Shown: positions 15,085-27,520 of the stretch, piece by piece
Numbering within the stretch: the stretch's first letter is position 1
Layout of the letters: the number at the start of each line of letters is the position of its first letter
Assembly: GCA_963277665.1 (NCBI GenBank)
Contig: OY728165.1
Span: forward strand, 1,759,718,772-1,759,782,771
From: Viscum album
Taxonomy: Eukaryota > Streptophyta > Magnoliopsida > Santalales > Viscaceae
Reading direction: 5' to 3'
DNA length: 64,000 bases
The notes under the pieces: model-generated
What the model was told of the DNA's origin: nothing
The model's database searches: none
The model's input: only the letters and a program-made list of their open reading frames with translations
Program-made: the position numbers and the translations under genes

Positions 15085-15757
15085 TGTTATAGCAGGCATT
15101 GTAGCAGTAACTCTTTGGTATTTTAGCAGCTGTAATTATTCCACATAGTCCACCAAGTTTAGATTAGACTCCCTAAGGCCTTCGGGCAACCCATGACTTT
15201 GATTCAGTATGGCTTTGGGACACCTTTTATGCCTTCGGGCCACCTCAAGGCCCACATACTAGATGATCTGAGCAGTTTCCCCAGACAGACTCTACAAAAA
15301 GGGTCATCCTAGAGGAGGATTCAGAGGAAGGGCACTCACCAGAGAAGAACCAAATAAATTTTTAAGGATGATAGGCTATTGATATGACATTGGGGCCATC
15401 ATGTGCCTATACGAAAATCCTAGCCAGATGTCCATGTGAAGGTGGAGAGGAACTGTCATGATGTAGATGCGGGAGAGTGAATTTCATTGTAGTTATAGTC
15501 TAGTTGAATTATATAATTCATTTGCATCATGTAATCTCTTAAGCCTATGTGCCATGTAATATATCAGCCTACATGCCTTGTAAGGGTTTCCCCTCATCCC
15601 TTGAAATGGTGGTTATAAAAAATCAATTAAAATGAAGGTCTTCGGGCAATTAGATTATTAGTATGAACTGCTTCTATCCAAAAAATATTTTGAGGATTTG
15701 TTTTCAGTTAGTATTTCCATTATTATCTCAATAATAATTATATTAATTCTATCAACA
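15085..15757 (+). mobile_element. copia-like LTR, solo or truncated 5' LTR
   Basis: The segment starts TGTTATAGCAGG and ends CTATCAACA; the ends form an imperfect inverted repeat (TGTTATAG against TGTTGATAG), as expected for an LTR. Inside are three TAGCAG copies near the start, three TTCGGGC motifs (about 15181, 15234 and 15641) and a TATA-like TTATAAAAAA near 15612. It has about 25 GpC dinucleotides in 673 bases against roughly 5 per kb in the surrounding DNA, so it is clearly younger. Flanking 5-mers ATATG and GAAAC do not match, so it is either not a simple solo LTR or the duplication has decayed. About 14 bases past its end, ATTGGGTGATAATA weakly resembles a tRNA-Met primer site, which would make it the 5' LTR of a truncated copy. 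The copia-type reading rests on the TGTTATAG start and on LTR style, not on any coding domain. Confidence 0.6.
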
Positions 15758-18700
15758 GAAACATTCTATTGGGTGATAATATGGTTTTATAAATTGATTA
15801 TTGATTCTAAATTTGAAAGGATATATTTATTATGAATCACATATATATAATTTTCTATTATTTAATCTCAATTTATTTCCTTAGTGTCCTAACTCATTTT
15901 CAAATATCCCCTAATCAAAGATTAATTTCTCAATAACTTCATACGTGTTCATGATAAACATCACCTTTGTGATTCATTTGTAATAATAAATGAATATAAT
16001 GAAATATAAATCAAATAATATATTTTTTTCACATGTGAATAAATATATATTGTGAATAAGATCCAGTGTTATGGATGAAATAAAATCCCACTTTTTATGA
16101 TATTTTTTATTTATTTTTCCATTTGGGAATGTTTCAAAAAACAACATCACTTTCTATTTTAAAAATTGAAATATCTCTCCAAGCATAATATTTCTTATTT
16201 TTTTACAATTCATTGTCCAAGAGGACTACACCGGCTGTAATAGATCATAACCACTTATTTTGAATCCAATGAACAAGTATTCTTTAGATCACCCATTGAA
16301 AATAGTTTTCCATTTTCTCTTATTCCCAGAGATAAAATCCTTCCATCCATTAAAATTTTAATTATACATGTGTCATTGAAAATAACCTCAAGTACTTCAT
16401 CAAAAAAATAAAAACCAGAAAAAATATTATGATTTATACCTACTATATTAAAAAAATTCATTTCATATCATGTTTTTATATCAATTATCATTGATCCAAC
16501 ACCCTGGTATTTAAATAAGAAATCATTTTAAATTTTTACTACTATACATTCATGGTAATCAATATTATATTGAATATGTGTGTTATATTTCATGTTTGAA
16601 AACCACCCACTATATATAATCCAAGAACATGTTATCTAATTTTTTGTAAATGAAACCCTATATGGGCATGTTAGTTCAACATTGGGGTTTTTAATTCACA
16701 TAAATTTCACAAAATAAGGAATCTATTATTTAACTCTTATCAAACACTACACTATAAATTTTCCAACTATCTCAATCATGCTATAAACGTCATTATGATA
16801 ATAAAATATATTATGAGTTGGTAAGTTAGAAAGGATTCTTTTCACATCTCACCTCTAGAGGAATCTAATTTTATTACTTATAAATAACATTCCCAAGATT
16901 AAAACCTATTTCAAGGAAGTGAAAAATTGTTCCATAAAGTATATACGTTGTCTAAAAATCCACCAGTAATTAATTTTTCATCGAATATGATTATTATAAG
17001 ATCATAAAAATTTTACCTGTAATATTATCCAGAATTTTGTTATTGCATCATAATTTGGGAATTGTTTTTCCTTATCATGGGTGTTATTGGGCTTTTAATG
17101 TAACTCCCTTCATCTACTAATATGGGATAATGTTTCTTTCAATATTTATTGGTCTATATTTTCAAGATTATTTTATTGAGCCTGAATTTTAACTAAAAAC
17201 ATAATTACAATCAATGTTTTGAGATAAATAATTATCCAGATCAATTTTTTATGTTCTATAAGTAGAATTAACTGATTAAAAATTGACATTATAATAATTT
17301 ATGAGGTCATATTATATATATTTCTTATTTTTAATATTTTTATGATATTTATATTCTGTCATAGATAATTATTAATCTATAGAATATATTTTTTCTTTAT
17401 GATAAATAAATATATTATCATTTTCATATTTCTTTATGAATAATTTTTCTTTTCCATCAACAAGGGAAAATTATTACTCGAAAAATACCTCAATTCATAT
17501 AATTAAAGTATTATTTTATCTCATAAACATTTCTATTTATCTAATGAGAGTTTTTTTATTCACGATATAAGATTCCAATACATTACTAAACATTTGGTTC
17601 ATATTATTTGGATATTAGTTATGTTCTTCACTACTAGGGGTGTAAAATAATTTAAAACATTATCCCTAAAATTAGAGAAAATACTACCGGATTCACAATA
17701 AGATTAACTTTTATTTGAATTATCAACTTATTTTTTATGTTCAACTACTTCCATCTCACTCTTCAAGATAATATCATCATTTTTCTTCAATATTTTAATG
17801 ATTATGTTGAAATTTTATCTAACTTCATTCTATGATATTTCTCATATTCTTCAAATTCAAGATAAGTATCTTCTCCAATGTATAATTTATGTAAATATTC
17901 CAAATTCCATTACATTTATATCATCTAATAAGTAATTTTTTTTCATGATATATCACTTCTTCAACCAATTTGAAATAATATAAATGATTGTCTTATATTA
18001 TATATAAATTTAATTCATTTTTATATTCACATGAATCTATATTATCAACAAAGAATTTTAGTTTAAGAATCTCAGACACACAAAATAAATTTCTTGTTGA
18101 ACCATATTCTTGATGGGAGGGGTTTTCTCATCTATTTATTTAAAATAATATTTTAAAACTAATTTAATTAGAGGTATTTTATATATTTGATAGATTAGAT
18201 CTTAGTGTCTACAAGAACCCGTGACACACTAAGATGAGGTGAATTTTGATCTAAACTAATTAAGAATTTTTCAATTTTACCATATGACCATTTTCAAGTA
18301 TGATAAGAAATAGATACTCAACTTATTTTCCTGAATTCCCCCAAATCATTTTTAATACACATATTCTGAATAAAAAAAACACAAGAATACAATATTCTAC
18401 TTGGATCACCATGATTGAATTATAATGTGAGTACATAATATTGATTTCTTTGTCATCCTAGCAAGAAATACTAAGACACTATTATTATAAAAGGTTTTTT
18501 TAAAGATTCATTAATTATCCATGGTACTCTAATTCTTATTTCTTATCTCATGAACTATGTTAATAATATTTTTGGAGAGTTTACACATTTATTTGTCTTC
18601 TTAAAAAATTTATTTACCACAAGTTATTCTTTATGGAAAACATGGGTTGAATATTCACTATAAAATTGATGTGTGATGATCTCCAAAATGCTATTTTATT

Positions 18701-19262
18701 ATATTTATATCTGTATGGTATCAACTCATCAAAAGATATATATAAGCATGTTTTTCCTATATTAAACATAAAATAAACAGTTATCTAGATATTGATAATT
18801 AAAAGACTAAATCGTTCTTTAAAACCCTTCCTCTTCTATAGCCATATATATTAGTGATCCAAATTTTTATCAGGTTTCTACTTCTCTCATAGTATATCAT
18901 ATATTAATTTGAATCTTTCTCTTCATATGTTTATATTGGGAACAAATATTAAATTATCAAATGGATCTCTAATCACTTCTTTAGTTGAAAAAGATTGTCT
19001 ATATAAACCCAAGTATGTAATTCTTATTATCTGAGATACTTGATATAAATATATTTTCTAGGTCCCCCTACCTCCATTTATTTTTATTATGATGCTATGT
19101 TTGTTATTGTATGTATGAATTTTTCTCACGCTACTATCCTCTACAATTATTTTCAATGATATTTGAATGATTACATTATCATCCATATCTTTTCTATATA
19201 TTCAAAAAAAATATAAAAAGTTTTTGTCTCTCTTACCTTCTTAATATCACTATAATTTCCCA
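15758..19262. other. AT-rich intergenic DNA, no recognised gene
   Basis: Decay state returns to the AT-rich background immediately after the LTR. The only frame above 60 codons is 16255-16461 on the minus strand, with no recognisable motif. No paired repeat or transposon terminus was found. Confidence 0.65.
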
Positions 19263-21886
19263 TGTTTTTGAGCAGGTCAAAATTTCCTTAATCTCTTTGA
19301 ATTTTTGAGTTTGGAAGTAAAAGAAATCTCATCTTGATCACTATTACCTAATATTGAAAATTTTATTAACCCAATGCCTTTTTTATATGGGGTTTATGAA
19401 TAATAATGTTACATGTGATTTTATGTGAGTTATAAGTCTATCTGACCATGGAAACACTATTTTTATCAATCACAGATCAATGTGTGTGGTTTGTATAAAC
19501 TATGTAACCTCTAAGGAGTGACCGTGTGGCCCAAAAAAGGCATGATAATTTTTTTAAAAGAATATTTTATTGTGAATATTTTCCATGAAATACCTCTATA
19601 GTTTTTAGTATATTGGATTCACAAGGTTTCTGCATCGATTGGAGAACTGTGCACTAGGACAATGAGAGTGTTTTTATTAGATAGTGATCTCCACACGATT
19701 GGAACATGGATGGAAAAATTGTGTCCAAACCATGAGAACCATTAAAAAGATTAAATTACAATATTTACCCTCAATCATTTATTATATTTTATTCCTCCTT
19801 TCTCCAATCTCCACCATATACACAAGACCACTTCCCCTTTTCTCTCTAGCATATGTTATAGACTAGTTCCTTGATCTGGACTCTAATATTTATTCCATTG
19901 GTTGATAAATATTAATTAAGTAATACCTTCAATATTATATAATTTTTAGTTAGTTTATCTCTTCATTTGTAATTATAAATCTAATAAATAATGTTTCCTT
20001 ATTTTAGGTAATTTTTTCAAAACACAATTTTTATCTAATTTGACTATAGTAAAAGGATGCTAAAAGATGGGGAACCAATTAAAAGTACTAGTTTTTTAGT
20101 TTCTATATTTATCTTTGATTTTTCTAATATATTCTGAGAGAGTTATATATATTCCTTGTTTTTTGACTAAGGGAGATAGTAAAAAATATAAGGTATAATT
20201 TAAATTGACTATATGGATGTTATATGATTTCATTGGGCACTCTCCACCAATTGAAAATTTATTCTTTTCCTAGTAAGTGGATTTATCCCACTAAGGTATA
20301 TTCGGTCAAGTGCATGTCCTAATTTAATTTTAATTGAATATAATAAATTCTAGACTTATATGGGAACATTATGGGATTAGCCTAAGGATGAAGGTGAAGT
20401 TGATCACCTGGACTGAGGTGAATAGTTTAATCTGGTATGGAAAGACATGGGTTCTATGGGGTTATGTTGATCCCTAGGATGAAATTACATAGAGATCAAA
20501 TTAAAGTGACAAGGGTGTCTTGATGATGGAAAATCCCGTGTGGGTTGAGATAGTTTTTAACATCATGATTTAATTTACCGGTGTCAATGAAACGAGGTGC
20601 AAGATGATGTTTAGTAGTTTTTTTAAAGATTTCCGCTCACCATTTTTTGGTTGACATTTTTTAGAGTCATGTTCACTCATATTATACTGAAATGAGGTGT
20701 TGGTGACAACTCATTTTTTGTGGAGGTCCATTTATACAATGTTTCTTAAGTGATGGTGATGACCATCAGTTATATAGGGGGGTTTCTCATCATTGTAATA
20801 TTAATGGATGGTTATGGAGGATTGGTTGATTGTGTTGAGACAATAAGTTAGGATATGAGGCTCAATGTGATTCATTGGGATTTGATCTGGGATATTGGGA
20901 GATGGATATCATCAAACAATGGGATATTAGCCCTTAAAATAATAATGATTATTATTTTTGGGGGTTAGGCATTTATGTTCCTTTGGATGTTGGGCATTGA
21001 GGTGATGATGATTATTTGATCTACGACCTGATGGAATATGGACTTGATTGGGCGTTCTTTTGGATTTAGGGTTACATGGTTGATGGAATGAGGTTCCTAT
21101 AATTTGATTATGGGTAAAATGCTATGGTTCCCCATGATTTTTTTGTCATGGGGTACCTTTCTCAATGATCAATGTTTCCTTTCCACTAAATTTGTATCAA
21201 TACAAAAATATGTGTTACGAAAAATATATAATTGGTAGAAAGTTTTTAGAAATCTATCAATAATGGTTCAATAATGTGATCAATTCCTTGTGGATAATGA
21301 GATTAATGGGAGGGGATTGTTTAATAAAATTTATGTGCTGAATTTTCATCATTTTTTATATACCAATAAAAAATTATTGATTTAATATAGGCTTACATAT
21401 GTGGTGGTCTTTTGAGATCATCCTCACAGCACACATGAGTCCCTCGAGAAATGTGTCGTATTTATGTCACTATGATCTGGTAAAGGAATGTGATCAGGAT
21501 ATGGACCTTAGAGATCTAGTTATTCATCATAGCATTAGATGTATGGTATTGAACCATTATGGTTCTCTCCATCACTATGAGATTCCTTTTTAGTTTTCAA
21601 CACGACAAATATATGTGGGTATAGATAAGATCATCCATTGGGGTCCCATCTTGATAATTTTTTTGTGGCCAGATAAGATGAATTCTTTCTACAAATGGTA
21701 GGATATTTTATTTTTTTATATTTTACTACTAATGATTTATATATTCTCCAACTGAGTAATTTTATTACTCACTCCGAGTCATGGTCTTCATATAAAATAT
21801 TTTTTTATAGAACATTACTGTTCTAACCAAAAAGGGTGTTTTCTTTCCACCTCACCTAATACACCCTCATTGAGTGGCAGAATCCA
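19263..21886 (+). repeat. Element 1 5' LTR
   Basis: It starts TGTTTTTGAGCAGG, matching the 3' copy where TG has become TA. Alignment to the other LTR is clear to about 21819 and weaker to 21886, where ...AATCCA is followed by a possible primer site. Over the shorter definition the two LTRs are 2557 and 2551 bp, close enough to support the left boundary. It contains GGGGGG at about 20777, the counterpart of the long poly-G tract in the 3' LTR. Confidence 0.7.
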
Positions 21887-21899
21887 TTGGTATATAGGG
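21887..21899 (+). other. candidate primer-binding site of Element 1
   Basis: TTGGTATATAGGG directly follows the CA that may end the 5' LTR. The first seven bases equal the start of the usual plant gypsy primer site for initiator tRNA-Met (TTGGTATCAGAGC); the rest is diverged. The call depends on the longer of two possible LTR ends. Confidence 0.35.
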
Positions 21900-24800
21900 A
21901 ATAAGGCCATGTACCCAAATTGAATTTCTGAATTTTTCGGTGGAAAAATGGCTTGGGGTGCCGAAAATGTTATCAATGGAGTTTTACATTCCATTTTTTC
22001 CTTGAAATATTTTCTTTGGTAGACCTGACAGTACTACTTTGTCGAGGCATAGTATATATATCATGCTTTCATTCCCACATCCCCATTAATATGGGACATA
22101 CCTTGTTTCCTTGGTTGGTAAATTGATGTTTTCATTTCTACATTACAGTAATTTTACTCCCAACTTGAGTATAAAATTTGGGTTTTATATTCATTTGTAT
22201 CTGGATTTTACCCCTCATATCAATATGGAAGGGGATGTTTTATTATGCCTCATGATAGAAACATAGTATCATGTGATGTATGATTGAATTTGATTGTCAT
22301 ATCTAATATGTATTGAAATAATATGGGTATCTTTGTTAAATATTTCATTAAATAATATAATAAGTTTTTTACTACATAGCATCTTCTAGTGTCATTTTAC
22401 AAAGCCTACCCATGCATGTGATCTCAATGAGAATTATATGTGATTACATGTTATTCAATATTCATGATATATATGGTCTAAACCCTCAAAAGGATAGTAT
22501 GGAATGAAAATATGGGGTGATGTGTTTAAAGTGTTAACAATGAAGATTAACCTTGTTTCCCATCTTATCAACTTTGGTGGCATTTATCTCTACTACCTCA
22601 AATAGATATATGACATGTGATTCATGACCCAATTATGAGATTTAATGAGACCATGAGGGTGTATTGTATTTGATTCCTAACTCTGATGGGAATGTAAAGG
22701 GGTTAAGAGGCCATGTTTCATGTTATACGTGACCTTTATAGGGGTAGTTAATGGGCCATTAGGCCCAATGATACCTGAAACATGACTCTTATTTGGGTAG
22801 GAAAGGTCCCATGAAGATGGAGGTTGAGTGAAATGTTGTGGTAGGGGTGCGTATGGGTTGTGAGGTGCACTAACTATTTTTGGTATACCTATTTTTCATA
22901 AATATAGAATGTGATGGATGTTTAATAATCATGATTTTTTTATAATAGTAATCCACCACGATGGACACAAATTGAGTTTTAGGAGGGAAATGATAATGTA
23001 ACACATTATAGGGAACAAGATGAGTCCCTAGAGTGATAGGATAAGGCCCAATAGGGATTGGAAGATCATGATATATATTTATAGGTAAATCTGAGATAGA
23101 CACATAATATGGAATATTTTGGGCTATTATTGGACCAGAAGATCAATGATATATCGGTTCGGGTTTACTGGGCATTGACAGAGGAGATCAAGGAGATGAG
23201 CCATCTATGGGGTACTTGACTCAAGAGTTATAGTCTTAGTAGACAACACTATTTATTAGTGAGGGTGGAAAACCTCTAGTATAGATAAAGATACCATTGG
23301 TCTAAACTATCTTTGACATTCTTGAGACAGTTATTGATTAGAGGGTGATGTTATAAATGCACATGCTCTTAGGATTTGGAAAACTCTTTTGGGTTGTACA
23401 TGTTTAGAATGGCAGTCACGAGGGACTAGATTGGATGGAATTCGATTAATGTTCATCAATTAGTTCATTAGATATATTATTATGGAGGATCGAGAACATG
23501 AGTTCATGAATATCTGATAGGGGAAAACGCCAGTCATGGAATATGTGAAAAACATCAGTTATATATATCTATATTCGATCCCACTATAGTGGGTGACGAT
23601 GTAGGTTTTTTTGGATTTCGGGAGTAATTCCATCAAGGTTATTTTCATTATCTATGGTTTGATTTCCTTTTTAGAGTACAAAAATTATGAATTAATGGTT
23701 AACAGTAATCTGACATACTATCCTTATACGAGTCGGGTGGCAACATCAATTTATTTTGGTGATGATGCTTTAGGTACCCAATGGCGGGGCCTCGATGAGA
23801 CTTAGTAGGGTAGTCAGGATGGAGACATAGGAAGACCACAATAGAGTGGGTCATGAGTATTTTTCTTCATGTGATGGAATCCATGGAAATTTTAGACCAA
23901 TTATGATTGGGTTCTGATAGAGATTTAGGTCTCTGACCAGATAGTCCATATAAATAGGTTCTGTATGAAGACTTCTCTGATACCCAGCGGAAAGGGGAAG
24001 GGTTACACATAGGGATCTCATGTAATCCCAAGAGTTTCTCTAGGAGATGGTATCCTTGATTCCACATCACATAGAGTATATGTCAGAGATAGTGGGATGA
24101 TGTAGTTTGTTTAGTGGTTAGTAACTAGTGAAAGTCCATTGGAAGTAATGGTCGTTGGTTGTTCATATTTAGGATTTGTACACACAGAGGAGATTCCATT
24201 TTTATAATAGGTTGATGATTCAACTATTGTATGTCTTATTCCATTATTACAATAGTGAATTAGTTTTCCTTTTGTTTTATTTGGCCAGTTTTGATGCAGT
24301 AGGTGCATGTGTACTATTTCAGAGGTACCCTAAACTGATTTGTAGGTTGGAATCAGTATGATGCAATATATTTATATATAAATTAGTTTCACAATAATAT
24401 GTTAATAAATGTGATGAATGTTCCATATGAGGTTATTTGGCATCAATATTTCAATGGGAATTCATATGTATATGTGATACAATTTTATTTTTTTCTTCTA
24501 CAGAGATGTAGGATCTATGGGGATCTAAAGAGACACAATATGTAATGTGTGGAGTGTATTAAAGACGTATTGGTGGGAATATGATGAGATGACGGACTTG
24601 ATGTGTGTTAGATATTAAGATGCATGATTTGAGAACTTAATGATCAGTTGGGATGATGATGCATCATGGTATGGCATTTTAGTCTAGGGGAAGTCATTAG
24701 ACTATCATATATTTATTTATTGTAAGGAAGCTACCAGGTAGGTTACTCTTAAGGTGAGAAACACCATGAGGGTAGTTTACTGGTGAATTATTAACCATGA

Positions 24801-24902
24801 AATCCCAATTTTATTTTATTATTATTGGTATAATTGGTACCATCTCTGTGTATGTATTGATTTCTCAAGGATGATGTATGATATATTTTGAAGATTTTAA
24901 CA
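21900..24902 (+). other. Element 1 interior apart from gag
   Basis: The leader side (21.9-23.3 kb) and the tail (23.8-24.9 kb) are G-rich on the + strand, matching the element's orientation, but I recognise no protein motif outside gag. There is no protease DTG, no RT catalytic motif and no integrase zinc finger. At 3.0 kb the interior is too short for a full gag-pol of about 4.5-5 kb, so pol was deleted or never present. Confidence 0.6.
23347..23805 (+). pseudogene. gag: broken gypsy gag (capsid region) of Element 1
   Basis: One frame can be read from 23347 through several stops to 23805. It shows the hallmarks of a Ty3/gypsy gag capsid domain: a tryptophan-rich start (RIWKTLLGC, then LEW), an aromatic and basic stretch (MFIN, FIRYIIMEDREHEFMNI), then a GK-PVMEYVKN segment equivalent to the family's EF..L.QG..TV.EY motif. 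The downstream part (from about 23611) corresponds to the GL-P-I segment and an ALM-ESNL-like stretch, ending in a Q/G-rich tail. Stops at the positions of expected Gln or Arg codons (TAG, TGA, TAG) fit CAG or CGA deamination. No CCHC zinc knuckle was found after it. Upstream coding from about 23100 is likely but unreadable. Gag would have formed the virus-like particle; this copy is dead. Confidence 0.7.
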
Positions 24903-27520
24903 TATTAACTTCATGAGGGAGTCAAAATTCCTCAACTGTTTGAATTTATCACTATGGTGGTTGGACCAAATATTCTCTTGATAATAATAACCTTATTATG
25001 AGAATTTTATTGACCCAAGCCATTGTTTTTAGATGGATTTTATGATTCTTAAATTTAATCATGATTTTTTGTGTCATTTAGGTGTTTCGATCCTCGTAAA
25101 AACTGTTTCGAGAAACAGCAAAACAAGGAACATGATTTGCGTGGACCTCCATATACGTTAGATATGATTTTTCAAACAATGAAGGTGGGGATGAGCAAAT
25201 ATTTTAATCTATTATAATATTTATTGAATGACATTCACACACCATGTGTTTGGTTTGGAAAACAATGTGCAAGTCCCGTGTGAGTGTGGTGTTTTGACTG
25301 TAGGCCTTGCAGGGTTGGTGAAAAATTAGACCAACCATGGAACTAAACTATATGACCTTTTAAAATGGGTGAAATTACAATATTTACCCTCAAACAATTA
25401 ATATATTATCATTATCCTCTAAATTTTTCCAACACAGAAATTGGACCTATTCCCCCTTTTCTATCATGCATAGGCTATGGCATATCTCCTAAATCCATAC
25501 TCTGATCATTGTTTTATTTTTTTAATATGGATTCATCCAACTACAACCTCAAATCTTCTAAATTATTTTTTTAATTTATATCCTTATACATAACCGCAAA
25601 TTTGGGAGAGCACTATTTCTCAATTTTCATTTTGATCATCCAAAATGTTTTTTTACTTATTCATCTCAAGTTAGAGGGAAATATCAAATGATCTAGTGAA
25701 TATTACTATAAGGTAGTTTTTTATACCATTCCCCATTATTTTTTTTGATATTTAGTGGGTTAAATTATATATAAGACTTTACGGATAACCAAGTGAGACA
25801 CTAATAAATTAATGGTTTCTTTTAATTTGATTAAAGAGTTATTTTTTTATATCATTCTTTGTTCCCTACTAAATGATTATTTTTGATACACTTAAAAGGG
25901 GATTACGATAAACTGGTATGATTAAGTGAGGTTTGTGTTAAAAATAAAATAAAATTATTTATAGAGAATTCATTAGTTCCTTGTGAACCTGGTGATATTT
26001 AACCAAGGATGAAGGGGATGTTAATAACATGGATTTAGGTAGTGTGGTTCATCAGGACTGTCTGGACCAATTTTCTTGGGGTGATGTTAATCAAAAGGAT
26101 GAGGAAACAAGGTAATTGAATTTAGGATACATGGTCATAAAGATGTAGGGAAGGATCATGTTACATGAAATGGTGTTCACCATTATGGTTTTGTGACGTT
26201 TTCATTGGGTTATAAGGTACCATGTGTTGTAGATTAGTATTTTGGTGATACACGCTCGCTATTTGTTATATGAAACTCCATTGGATACTTGTGCACAAAA
26301 ATTTTATTCAAATAAGGTGATGTTGACCACTCATTATGGATGGATCGCCCAAAGACTATACATTTGAAGTGACTGCTTTTTATATTAGTTATATTGCGGG
26401 GGGGGGGGGGGGGGTTATCTCAGTAGATCGCCACATGGATGGTGTTTTATCATTTGTTAATGAATTATACACCATTATTTTTGGGATTAGTATCATCATG
26501 GTTCTGAGGTAAATGTGCAAATATATTGTGAGAAATGATATAGCAATACTTTGGGGCATCGATCATTGAGCCAATAAAGATTATTATAAAGAGGACAAAC
26601 ATTGTTATGTCTCAACAAATCATACTTCTAGATGATAATGATTTTAGGGAATTATGTACAAGGGAAAATGAACTTTAATGAACTTTCCATTTGAAACTAG
26701 CTTACGTGGCTGATGGAAAGAGGTTATTGGGACATAACTATGGGTTGAATCTGAGGGTTAACTTGGGATTTAGTTTGTTAGCTGATTCCTTCTATGATGA
26801 TCTATAGATCCTTACCACTAAGAATTTAAATATATCCAGAAAAGTGATGTGTTCCATATATATAATTATGGGTTCATGTTCATAACTATACTATATATTA
26901 CCAATGTAATCAATAGCTTCTTTTTGGATTCTAGTTCAAGGGAAGAGTTTTATTTATTAAAAGTGCATATGCTTCATTATGTTTATTTTCAGTGGACACC
27001 TACATAATTATGTAAATTTGAATGAAACATGTTTGTTGTAGCATACTGAGATTATTCTTACACACTACATGGGGTTGTCGAGAGGTTTATAGTCTTTATG
27101 TCACTATGATCAGGTACGTGACCGATCATGAGAGTTTGACCTCAGTGAAGTTGTAATTCTATTTAGCATTGGATTAGTAAAATTGGACAATTGTGATACC
27201 TCTAAAATAGCTGCAGTGTCCTTTATAGTTATTATCATGTCTTATATATGTATGTACTGATATAGTTATACATGGGGGACCCTGCATGTCAGATTTTTAT
27301 ATGACCTGATATTATTTGTGTCTTTTACAAATGGTACACCTTTGGCTTGATTATTAAGCACTGCTACTACTATATATATTCTCCTCCAGAGTTATTTCAT
27401 TTTAAGAAGTGATTTTTTATCATAATATTCTTTATATATTTATGAATATTATATTTATCACAACTAGAGTGTATAGACTCCTCACAATCACTCCTATGAA
27501 CTTTTCTTCTAGTTAGAAGC
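24903..27520 (+). repeat. Element 1 3' LTR
   Basis: This is the direct repeat of 19263-21886, beginning TATTAACTTCATGAGGG. The right end is certain only to about 27453; colinearity to 27520 is weak. It contains a 17-base poly-G run that the other LTR lacks at that length. Confidence 0.7.
26398..26414 (+). repeat. 17-base poly-G tract in the 3' LTR
   Basis: Seventeen consecutive G follow ATATTGC and precede TTATCTCAG. The equivalent place in the 5' LTR has six G (TATATAGGGGGGTTTC, about 20773-20788). The tract can fold as a G-quadruplex. It may be real slippage expansion or a sequencing or assembly artefact. Confidence 0.9.

Larger units (their letters stand above)
19263..27520 (+). mobile_element. 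Element 1: old Ty3/gypsy-type LTR element carrying only gag
   Basis: Two direct repeats (19263 to about 21886 and 24903 to about 27520, roughly 2.62 kb each) flank a 3.0 kb interior. Colinear matches run through their whole length, for example TTTATGTCACTATGATC in both copies (about 21455 and 27097) and AAATTACAATATTTACCCTCAA in both (about 19755 and 25374). The interior contains a broken gag in the + frame at 23347-23805 and no protease, RT, RNase H or integrase that I can detect, so it resembles a non-autonomous TR-GAG element that would depend on a partner for pol functions. In a 40-base ungapped sample the LTRs differ at about 10 positions, so the insertion is old. No convincing target-site duplication survives. 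Confidence 0.75.

Noticed and set aside
24111..24361. Overlapping frames on both strands near 24.2 kb
   Set aside because: They are short, overlap each other on opposite strands, lie in the decayed tail of Element 1 and show no motif.
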